Below, one piece after another: positions 1 to 6,327 of a stretch of DNA of 12,398 nt. Each line of letters starts with the position of its first letter. The first letter of the stretch is position 1. The notes beneath the pieces were generated by a model, which did no database searches, was not told where the DNA came from, and worked only from the letters and a program-made list of their open reading frames with translations. The position numbers were made by a program, and so were the translations under genes. The stretch spans positions 1 through 12,398 of the forward strand of contig JBHPCZ010000100.1 in the NCBI GenBank assembly GCA_042573625.1, read 5' to 3'. This DNA comes from JBHPCZ01 sp042573625. GTDB taxonomy: Bacteria > Desulfobacterota > Desulfobacteria > Desulfobacterales > UBA11574.

Positions 1-913
1 AATAAAAATCGAGTATGTGCTTCCAGGTGAAATCTTGGAACGTTTTCACGCCAAAAGATTCAAGGTCATCAAGCTGCGCTTCTTCAACACCCCACTGAAC
101 CGGCTTTACCTTGCCCTTGTCCAGCTTCATGAAAAAGACGTTCGGCAAAGATGTAATCACATGAAAATGCTTTCCCAGCGGGAGGAAGCAGAGGAAGAAA
201 AAGAAAATCAGCTCGTGTAAAAAATAGGCACCCAGATGAACGCGCTGAAGCGCGGGGATCGGCAATAGGGTGAAGATATTGGCGGCAGCCCAGGTCCCGG
301 TGATCGGGACAAGGGTTTCAGGCCTTATCCCCTCTTGAATGCTGGCAGCGGCAAGACTGCCTTCAAAAAGCATGTCACATATCGTTAAACCTGAGATGAG
401 CAACAGTACGAGCACGGCCTCCCAGGTATGGTCTTTGCCGTACCTGGCGGGTACCGCGTATCGTTCAGGTTTAAATACCACCCTTCGAATGATTGCAGCT
501 AAAGCAGCAATCAAAATAAAGGTTGTGGCAATGTCTTTAAGAATTCCATAGGCATGTCCGAAGTCACCGGTTAGCCCCGGCAGTACAAAACCGTCTGAAA
601 TCCCAAGTATGACCAGGGTAATCGATCGCAAAGATATGATAATAAAACCGGTAAAGAGGGTAATGTGAATGATTCCCACGGTCAGGTATCTGGGGTGTCG
701 GTACTGCCCGATGGCGTATTTGAACATACCGAGAAGTCGCTTCGTGATACGATCCAGTCGGGGGTCGGGAGCGGCTTTATACAGCGGTTCAAGTCGTTTT
801 ACGATAATGTAAGTAAAAACGCCGACCGAAATAAGCGGAATCAAAATAAAAAAAACCACCCCAGGAATGCCGAGAAAAAAAGCCTTGGCCGGCGAAATTA
901 AAATTGTCCCCAT
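1..913 (-). CDS. EMO-like membrane heme b / FeS oxidoreductase (ETF:menaquinone oxidoreductase family), N-terminal part
   Basis: Partial gene leaving the window at its left edge; 304 codons are visible. The start is ATG at 911-913, preceded by GTGAGGAATT, a good ribosome binding site. The visible part is a membrane domain with about five hydrophobic helices (roughly residues 13-36, 81-105, 128-147, 164-182, 225-248). Histidines in or near them (H83, H120, H226, H233, H249, H251) are candidate heme b ligands, as in NarI-like domains. A soluble stretch follows (GKHFHVITSLPN, then KPVQWGVEEAQ and FQDFTWKHILDFY). In this family that stretch directly precedes a 4Fe-4S domain and two CCG (HdrD/GlpC-like) domains, which would lie outside the window. 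Such proteins in syntrophic and sulfate-reducing fatty-acid degraders accept electrons from ETF and reduce menaquinone. Divergence from an acyl-CoA ligase and the FadR-type operator agree. The FeS half is inferred, not seen. Confidence 0.8.
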   Translation of the reverse strand, partial: MGTILISPAKAFFLGIPGVVFFILIPLISVGVFTYIIVKRLEPLYKAAPDPRLDRITKRLLGMFKYAIGQYRHPRYLTVGIIHITLFTGFIIISLRSITLVILGISDGFVLPGLTGDFGHAYGILKDIATTFILIAALAAIIRRVVFKPERYAVPARYGKDHTWEAVLVLLLISGLTICDMLFEGSLAAASIQEGIRPETLVPITGTWAAANIFTLLPIPALQRVHLGAYFLHELIFFFFLCFLPLGKHFHVITSLPNVFFMKLDKGKVKPVQWGVEEAQLDDLESFGVKTFQDFTWKHILDFY

Positions 914-1004
914 AATTCCTCACTTTATTTTGACAGGCAGTATATCACAAATTTTACAACATCTTAAGTCAATTCCCCGGGTCTAGCACACCCGGCCATA
1001 AAAA

Positions 1005-1022
1005 TGAATGAATACTCATTCA
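1005..1022. promoter_or_regulatory. FadR-type TetR operator, copy 1
   Basis: The 18-mer TGAATGAATACTCATTCA has arms TGAATGA/TCATTCA around an ATAC centre. The palindrome extends to 14-bp perfect arms (998-1011 and 1016-1029). It fits the FadR box consensus of Bacillus subtilis as I recall it (TGAATGAMTANTCATTCA) at every position. The same 18-mer recurs in front of tetR in this window. It lies in the divergent gap between the membrane oxidoreductase and the acyl-CoA ligase, about 92 nt before the former and 247 nt before the latter. Direct control of the oxidoreductase is therefore more likely than of the ligase. Confidence 0.85.
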
Positions 1023-1051
1023 TTTTTATCGGCCTCATCTCTTCTTGTCAA
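1023..1051 (-). promoter_or_regulatory. Sigma-70 type promoter for the leftward membrane oxidoreductase
   Basis: On the minus strand TTGACA (1051-1046) is a perfect -35. It is followed after 17 nt by TAAAAA (1028-1023), which matches 4 of 6 bases of TATAAT; GATAAA at 1030-1025 is an alternative -10 at 15-nt spacing. The FadR-type operator begins immediately downstream, so a bound repressor would cover the transcription start. The leader to the ATG at 913 would be about 100 nt. Assigned by eye. Confidence 0.55.
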
Positions 1052-1149
1052 GTAAAAATCTCAATTTTCCAAAGATTTAACAACGTTCCCTGCAGTCCCG
1101 ATTGCCATTGGCAACATCATTTATCTTTTGGTCTAAGTCACACAGTTTC

Positions 1150-1178
1150 TTGACAAATATTCTATTTCATCTTAATAA
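1150..1178 (+). promoter_or_regulatory. Possible sigma-70 promoter for the acyl-CoA ligase
   Basis: TTGACA at 1150-1155 is a perfect -35. Seventeen nucleotides later comes TAATAA (1173-1178), a weak -10. Transcription would start near 1185, giving a leader of about 85 nt to the TTG start at 1269. The FadR-type operator is about 130 nt upstream of this promoter and does not overlap it. Confidence 0.4.
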
Positions 1179-1268
1179 CCTCTGTGTAGGGTGCTCAACG
1201 ACCAGGCTTTACAATATCGCACCCCCATCTAACGGAAGAAATTTCAGATAACGGACAAGGAGGCTCCC

Positions 1269-2978
1269 TTGAGCGACGAAATCAGGTACCAAAATAAACC
1301 ATGGTTGGCCTACTATGAAAAAGGTGTGCTGGAAAAAATTGAATACGAAGCGGTCTGCCTGCCGGCAATTCTGGAAAAAACGGTCAGAAAATTTCCGGAT
1401 AAAATGGCGCTGCTCTTTCAAGGGTATAAAATAACATATCTTCAGCTGAATGACATGGTGAAGCGCTTTGCCGGTTGCCTCAATGATCTCGGCATCAAAA
1501 AAGGTGACAGCGTGGCGATCCTTCTGCCAAACCTGATTCCCTGTGTTGCTGCATACTACGCCATTTTAAAGATCGGCGGGATTACAGTGATGAATAATCC
1601 CCTCTACTCGGACCGCGAGCTGGAACACCAGTTTAACGATTCAGGCGCAAAGGTACTTATCACCCTTGACCTTCTGGGTAATCGCATGATCGATCTGAGG
1701 CCAAAAACCGGAATAAAACAAATTATTTATACGTCCATCGGTGATTATCTACCCTTTCCAAAAAACCTTCTGTTCCCCCTGGTGGCCAAAAAGAAAAAGC
1801 TGGCTGCAGACGTCAAATCCGCTGAAAATGTTTTTAAATGGAAAGATATTCTGGCGACCGCTCCTTCCAGCCCTCCTGATGTGGAACTCTCTTTTGACGA
1901 CGTCGCCATGTACCAGTATACGGGTGGAACAACCGGTGTTTCAAAAGGTGTCATGCTGACACACGGCAACCTGAGCAAGCAGGTTCAGCAAATAGGCGCC
2001 TGGTTTCCAACGTTCGACAGTGAAGAAATCATGCTGGGCGCCCTCCCCTTTTTTCATGTATTCGGTCTTTCCACCTCCATGAACCTCGCCATATATTTAG
2101 GATGGGGGAATATCCTTGTCCCGAAACCCCAGCCGGATGCCTTGCTGGAAACCATAAGAAAATTCAAGCCCACCTTTGCACCGCTGGTTCCCACCATGTA
2201 CATCGGCATGCTCAATCATCCTGACATCAAGAAAACGGATATGACTTCCATCAAAGGATGTTTTTCCGGCAGTGCGCCGCTCCCCATCGAAGTCATCAGG
2301 GACTTCGAGGAAAAAACAAAAGCGGTTATCGTGGAAGGGTTCGGTTTGACCGAGTCTACGCCGGTCACCCACGTCAATCCCTTTGCGGGCGGAAAACGAA
2401 AGGTCGGAAGTATTGGCCTCCCCATCTCTGATACAGAATCCCGCATTGTTGATCTCAATGATGGAAAGACGGAAGTCCCGGTTGGAGAAACCGGTGAGCT
2501 TCTCGTCAAAGGCCCGCAGGTCATGAAAGGCTATTGGAACAAACCCGAAGAAACCGCGGAAACACTTGTAGGCGGCTGGCTCCATACCGGAGATATCGCC
2601 AAAATGGACGAAGAAGGATATTTTTATATTGTTGACCGGAAAAAAGACATGATTTTATCCGGCGGTTTAAATGTGTATCCGCGTGATATTGAAGAAGTCT
2701 TTTATGAAAACCCAAAGGTGCTGGAAGCCTGTGCCATCGGGATACCGCATGAGACAAGGGGCGAAGCGACTAAAGTATTTGTGGTACTCAAAGAAGGTGA
2801 GACTTCGACCCAGGAAGAACTTATCGATTATTGCAAACCCAAACTGGCCACATATAAACTTCCCACCGAAATTGAATTCAGAGATGAATTGCCCAAAACC
2901 AACGTGGGCAAGATCTTAAGAAAGGATCTCAGAAAAGAAGAACTGGCAAAAAGGAAGAGTGAATCGCCTCCCGAATAG
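1269..2978 (+). CDS. fadD: Long-chain fatty acid-CoA ligase (AMP-forming)
   Basis: A 569-aa ANL-superfamily enzyme that activates a carboxylic acid, probably a long-chain fatty acid, with ATP and CoA to acyl-CoA, AMP and pyrophosphate. The hallmarks are in order: P-loop YTGGTTGVSKG (residues 217-227), the A5-type motif GFGLTES (357-363), GWLHTGD with D442, the hinge region VDRKKDMI (455-462), and TNVGKILRK near the C-terminus with the presumed catalytic K548. Length is normal for FadD-like ligases. The start is TTG at 1269, with AAGGAGG at 1257-1263 and a 5-nt spacer. The gene diverges from the membrane ETF oxidoreductase and converges on an acyl-CoA dehydrogenase, so it very likely feeds beta-oxidation. 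Chain-length preference cannot be read from sequence; an aromatic or branched-chain acid substrate is possible. Confidence 0.88.
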   Translation: MSDEIRYQNKPWLAYYEKGVLEKIEYEAVCLPAILEKTVRKFPDKMALLFQGYKITYLQLNDMVKRFAGCLNDLGIKKGDSVAILLPNLIPCVAAYYAILKIGGITVMNNPLYSDRELEHQFNDSGAKVLITLDLLGNRMIDLRPKTGIKQIIYTSIGDYLPFPKNLLFPLVAKKKKLAADVKSAENVFKWKDILATAPSSPPDVELSFDDVAMYQYTGGTTGVSKGVMLTHGNLSKQVQQIGAWFPTFDSEEIMLGALPFFHVFGLSTSMNLAIYLGWGNILVPKPQPDALLETIRKFKPTFAPLVPTMYIGMLNHPDIKKTDMTSIKGCFSGSAPLPIEVIRDFEEKTKAVIVEGFGLTESTPVTHVNPFAGGKRKVGSIGLPISDTESRIVDLNDGKTEVPVGETGELLVKGPQVMKGYWNKPEETAETLVGGWLHTGDIAKMDEEGYFYIVDRKKDMILSGGLNVYPRDIEEVFYENPKVLEACAIGIPHETRGEATKVFVVLKEGETSTQEELIDYCKPKLATYKLPTEIEFRDELPKTNVGKILRKDLRKEELAKRKSESPPE

Positions 2979-3053
2979 CAGGAGACGTCAGGAAATCTCC
3001 ACGATGTGGGCATCTCCCCTGGCCTTAAAAACAGTTCCGATTTAAAAGTTACC

Positions 3054-3195
3054 GAATATCCAATATCCAACAAGGAATGTCGAATGATGAAGTGTTCTCT
3101 TCGCCGCCTTTGTCATATGATAGTGAAGAACTTCGCGGAAAATCCAATGAGAAGATAAACGCGCTGTTTCCTTCTATATTCAACATTGGATATTC
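3054..3195. repeat. Palindromic MITE-like intergenic repeat
   Basis: The gap between the convergent ligase and dehydrogenase genes holds an AT-rich element. Its outer ends are perfect 11-bp inverted repeats, GAATATCCAAT (3054-3064) and ATTGGATATTC (3185-3195). Just inside are related degenerate copies such as CAATATCC and TATTCAACATT. The middle carries a short palindrome, TGTCATATGATA (3112-3123). No target-site duplication is obvious. It does not code. It could be a non-autonomous mobile element, a dispersed intergenic repeat family or a bidirectional transcription barrier; the sequence does not decide between these. Confidence 0.45.
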
Positions 3196-3262
3196 AATAT
3201 TGAAAACACCGGTTGAATGATGCCTCACACATCGAAACACCCCGGATCAAATTAGGACACAG

Positions 3263-5047
3263 CTAAAAGGGATATTTCTGCACCTTTATGATCTTTTCCG
3301 CGATGAGGCGTCTCAAGGCAACGGTATCAATCGGCTGGTAAGCGGCCAGCCTCTCTACGGCGGAAAGCCGGGCTGAAAGGGCATCCCCGGTTTCGACAAA
3401 AGCCAGGACCTGTCTGGCCCAGTGCATGATCTTCGGTATGGTATCATTGACATAGACTTTGACTGCGGCAACATGATATTCCGCCTTTTTTTCACCCTTT
3501 TTAATCATTAATTTCCGGGTCCTGACCAGACCGCTTTCCATTGCATAAATTTCAATTATCATGTCTGCCAGCATGGCCAGGACTTCCTGCTCCTGTTCCA
3601 AGGTGGCCAGCAATTTATTCACAGCAATGCCGGCAGTCATCAGAAGGATCTTCTTGCTCATTTTGACCATCTGCTCCTGGGCAGCCAGCGCCGAAATGTC
3701 GGGCATTATCGAGGTCGGTGAATCATCTTTGACCTCCTCTTCCACAGCCTGAATGGCATCGATCAGTTCAAGTCTACCTCCCATGGCCCGCTTAATAATG
3801 GTTCCCGGGATCAAAAGGCGGTTGATTTCATTGGTCCCTTCAAAAATCCGGTTGATACGGGCGTCACGGTATATCCGCTCAGCCGGGTACTCGGCAACGT
3901 AACCATAACCGCCATGTATCTGAACCAGCTCGTCCACGCAAAAATCAAGAGACTCACTTCCGAATATTTTTGCAATGGAGCATTCAACTGCATACTCTTC
4001 CATGGCTTTGGCATTTTCAGTCCCGAGTTTCCTTGCCTCGGGATCGAGGGCGCCCAATTTGTCATCGATCATGGCGGCCAGCCGGTACACGATGGACTCA
4101 ATCATAAAGGTACATATGGCCATATCTGCCAGCTTGTTCTTGATCATGCCGAAAGCGCTGATTTTCTGGCCGAACTGAACCCTTGAATTTGCATACTTTA
4201 CGGCTTCGGCGAGGACAATTTTACTTCCCCCTGTTACGCTTACGCCGAGTTTATAACGCCCGATATTAAGGGTGTTGAATGCAATTTTGTGCCCTTTCCC
4301 TATTTCAAACAGAACGTTTTCAACCGGAACCCTGCAATCCTTAAAAATCACGGAAGTGGTCGAAGAGCCCCTGATCCCCAGTTTTACCTCTTCAGCACCA
4401 TGAGAGACACCGGGAAACCCGCGTTCAACAATAAAACCGGTAAACTTCTCGCCGTCTACCTTGGCGTAAACGATGAAGAGATCGGCCCAGGCTCCGTTGG
4501 TGATAAAGATCTTTTCGCCGTTCAAAAGGTAGTGCTTACCGTCTTCGGAAAGTACCGCGGTTGTTTGCGCATTCAACGCATCTGAACCCGCGCTGGACTC
4601 GGTAAGACAATAGGCAGCCATCCACTCGCCACTGGCAAGTTTCGGCAGGTATTTCTTCTTCTGTTCTTCTGTTCCAAAGTAAACAATGGGAAGGGTGCCT
4701 ATTCCGGTATGTGCTGAATGGGTCGTGGCAAAAGATGAAGAAGCGCCCAGTGCTTCAGTCACAAGACAGGTGCTTATCTTATCCATCCCTTCACCGTCGT
4801 ACTCTTCGGGAATATCCGTCCCGTTCAAACCCAATTCGCCTGCCGTTTTCAGCAAAGACCTTGACAGCTTCTCGTCTTTCTCTTCTATCTGCTCGACAAT
4901 CGGCAATATTTCTTTTTTTACAAAGTCTTTTGCAGCGCTATAAATCATCTTGTGCTCTTTTGTCAGATCTTCCGGTATAAACACGTCTTCCGGCTTGACA
5001 TCTGTAATAAGGAATTCTCCCCCCGCAAATATGGTTCTTTCTGTCAT
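3263..5047 (-). CDS. Acyl-CoA dehydrogenase, long (VLCAD/ACAD9-like) form
   Basis: A 594-aa FAD enzyme that introduces the alpha,beta double bond into acyl-CoA and passes electrons to ETF. Motifs, numbered from the chosen start: CLTESSAGSDA (from about 147), GEKIFITNGAWADLF (about 177-191), GIRGSSTTSVIF (about 224-235), QIHGGYGYVAEYPAER (about 376-391) and RIFEGTNEINR, whose E403 sits where the catalytic base lies in MCAD. After the normal ~400-residue fold there is an extra ~170-residue helical C-terminal domain, as in VLCAD-like enzymes. I chose ATG at 5047 because GAGGAG stands 7 nt before it. The in-frame TTG at 5062 would place that binding site inside the gene. It follows tetR by 93 nt on the same strand, so the two are probably co-transcribed and controlled by the FadR-type operator. 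No stand-alone promoter is evident in the gap. Substrate chain length is not determinable. Confidence 0.9.
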   Translation of the reverse strand: MTERTIFAGGEFLITDVKPEDVFIPEDLTKEHKMIYSAAKDFVKKEILPIVEQIEEKDEKLSRSLLKTAGELGLNGTDIPEEYDGEGMDKISTCLVTEALGASSSFATTHSAHTGIGTLPIVYFGTEEQKKKYLPKLASGEWMAAYCLTESSAGSDALNAQTTAVLSEDGKHYLLNGEKIFITNGAWADLFIVYAKVDGEKFTGFIVERGFPGVSHGAEEVKLGIRGSSTTSVIFKDCRVPVENVLFEIGKGHKIAFNTLNIGRYKLGVSVTGGSKIVLAEAVKYANSRVQFGQKISAFGMIKNKLADMAICTFMIESIVYRLAAMIDDKLGALDPEARKLGTENAKAMEEYAVECSIAKIFGSESLDFCVDELVQIHGGYGYVAEYPAERIYRDARINRIFEGTNEINRLLIPGTIIKRAMGGRLELIDAIQAVEEEVKDDSPTSIMPDISALAAQEQMVKMSKKILLMTAGIAVNKLLATLEQEQEVLAMLADMIIEIYAMESGLVRTRKLMIKKGEKKAEYHVAAVKVYVNDTIPKIMHWARQVLAFVETGDALSARLSAVERLAAYQPIDTVALRRLIAEKIIKVQKYPF

Positions 5048-5140
5048 TGAGTCTCTCCTCAATTATTGAGTTGTTCCGAAAATTCTAAAACCGGATAAAA
5101 ACGGATCATTTTAATAATCGCCTTTTCCGTCTCAACAGAA

Positions 5141-5770
5141 TCATCTGGCTGAATTGGAAGCCGCAGCGCCTGTTTCACGAACGCTTCCGATCCCCCACAA
5201 AAACAGTTCAACGAGCGGATCCGCCATTGAAACCAGGTCATACTTCCCGTCCGAATACAGCCAGGTGCTTATGACCTCATCCACGGCACCGAGTATGAAA
5301 CGTTTAACCAGACCGATATATAAATCCTTCCGGATGATTCCCTCTTCCTGGCCCTGTTCAATAATCTCTGACACAATATCAAGATACATTTTGGACATCT
5401 CTTTGATCTGATCTTCCACCAAACGAAAGCTCTGATGCGTCTCAGCCTGATACACCACCGCCATATTCCTGTCATTCTGGAATTCTTCGAGATGCCGACG
5501 GATAAGGTTCCGAAGCCGGTCAACGGTATTGTCCGCCTTGCTGACCTCTTCCCTGAACCGTTCAAATACCTGTTTTGTCTTGTAGCTGAAAAACTGAATC
5601 AGGATATCGTCTTTATTTTTAAAATACAGATAGATTGTCCCATCAGCGACCCCGGCCTCCTTGGCAATCAGTGAAATTGTCGATTGAAAAAATCCCTTCT
5701 CCGCAAATACTTTGATTGCGGCTTCAAGGATCCGGTGGTATTTATCATTGGGTTTTACTTTTGCGCCGAT
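5141..5770 (-). CDS. TetR-family regulator of fatty-acid oxidation (FadR-like), apparent ATC start
   Basis: A 209-aa repressor: N-terminal TetR helix-turn-helix (about residues 10-55: KYHRILEAAIKVFAEKG, then STISLIAKEAGVADGTIYLYF and KNKDD) followed by an all-helical ligand domain of normal length. The frame is intact from 5830 to the stop at 5141-5143. There is no in-frame ATG, GTG or TTG between the upstream stop (5821-5819) and the DNA-binding domain. The first in-frame ATG (5464) would delete that whole domain. A perfect AGGAGG (5782-5777) stands 6 nt before ATC at 5770-5768, giving (M)GAKVKPNDKYHRIL, a normal TetR N-terminus. Alternatives are a G-to-C substitution in the start, or a 1-nt sequence error joining a short GTG frame (5777) that reads RYRRKSKTQ. 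First gene of an operon with the acyl-CoA dehydrogenase. The operator 37 nt upstream indicates autoregulation; acyl-CoA is the expected effector by analogy. Confidence 0.85.
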   Translation of the reverse strand: MGAKVKPNDKYHRILEAAIKVFAEKGFFQSTISLIAKEAGVADGTIYLYFKNKDDILIQFFSYKTKQVFERFREEVSKADNTVDRLRNLIRRHLEEFQNDRNMAVVYQAETHQSFRLVEDQIKEMSKMYLDIVSEIIEQGQEEGIIRKDLYIGLVKRFILGAVDEVISTWLYSDGKYDLVSMADPLVELFLWGIGSVRETGAAASNSAR

Positions 5771-5807
5771 AGCGCACCTCCTATAATGAGTTGTTAGCCC
5801 ACTTTTA

Positions 5808-5825
5808 TGAATGAATACTCATTCA
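5808..5825. promoter_or_regulatory. FadR-type TetR operator, copy 2 (tetR autoregulation)
   Basis: Exact second copy of TGAATGAATACTCATTCA, with one further symmetric pair on each side (5807-5826). Flanks beyond that differ from copy 1, so the conserved 18-20 bp is likely the binding core. It lies 37 nt upstream of the tetR start and directly downstream of its promoter. Confidence 0.87.
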
Positions 5826-5853
5826 TTTATCAAAGAACCCTTTGGGATGTCAA
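5826..5853 (-). promoter_or_regulatory. Promoter of the tetR - acyl-CoA dehydrogenase operon
   Basis: On the minus strand TTGACA (5853-5848) is followed after 16 nt by GATAAA (5831-5826), 4 of 6 to TATAAT. The operator starts at the next base, the same arrangement as at the membrane oxidoreductase gene. A repressor bound there would block initiation. Confidence 0.55.
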
Positions 5854-6115
5854 GCAAATTCGGCAAAAAATATTTTACATCATACTGCATTTTTAAAATC
5901 AAAATATCAATTAGTTATAAAATATCGGCTTTTGAGAAAGATTGCCTTTTCCTGCCGATTCACATTTCTTTGCCAAATGAGGACACATTCAGTTTGGACC
6001 TGCAAAGCACGCCATAACAAGTGCCGCGTCATCTGCCAGTCATCCAATGCCGCAAAACAAAAGGCAACGTCGTGGTACCCCGGCCTATAAGGATGATCCG
6101 CTTTTTTTTCTAGAA
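5854..6115. other. AT-rich intergenic stretch with no supported feature
   Basis: Between the tetR promoter and the ribonucleotide reductase upstream region I see no convincing gene, riboswitch or repeat. A cobalamin riboswitch was looked for because nrdJ is a B12 enzyme; no convincing B12-box was found. A T-run at 6102-6109 has only a weak preceding stem. Confidence 0.4.
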
Positions 6116-6161
6116 ATAGCAGATATTGTATTGTTTTTTCTTGACGTACAACATATTGTAT
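6116..6161. promoter_or_regulatory. Candidate tandem NrdR-like sites upstream of nrdJ
   Basis: ATATTGTAT occurs at 6123-6131 and again at 6153-6161, exactly 30 bp apart, close to three helical turns. The second lies in a palindrome, TACAA-CATA-TTGTA (6147-6160). Compared with an NrdR-box consensus as I recall it (ACACAATATATTGTGT), the second site agrees at 12 of 16 positions and the first at 11 of 16. NrdR normally binds two boxes a whole number of turns apart in front of ribonucleotide reductase genes. A weak promoter, TTGTTT (6131-6136) - 17 nt - TATTGT (6154-6159), overlaps both. Suggestive only. Confidence 0.35.
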
Positions 6162-6327
6162 GAAAAAAGGAAATCTCGACCCTAAGCAGGCTCTATGATA
6201 AAATTTTCGCATCCATGTGAACCGAACATCCAATTTTCGTTAATCTAAAACCTTCTTAAATCATTGAGATTTCATTACTTGCGCGTTTCAAAGCGCACCA
6301 ACCACTAAATTTCAAAGGCAAGGATCA

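Noticed and set aside
2097..2585. A 162-codon minus-strand open frame inside the acyl-CoA ligase gene
   Set aside because: It lies wholly within a well-supported ANL-family coding sequence and shows no family features; a shadow frame.
5048..5062. Upstream TTG start for the acyl-CoA dehydrogenase, adding five residues
   Set aside because: It would include the GAGGAG binding site in the coding sequence; ATG at 5047 has that site at ideal spacing.
5907..6233. A 108-codon open frame on the minus strand in the gap upstream of nrdJ
   Set aside because: It has no good ribosome binding site, no recognisable family, and it overlaps the nrdJ upstream repeats and promoter region; most likely non-coding.
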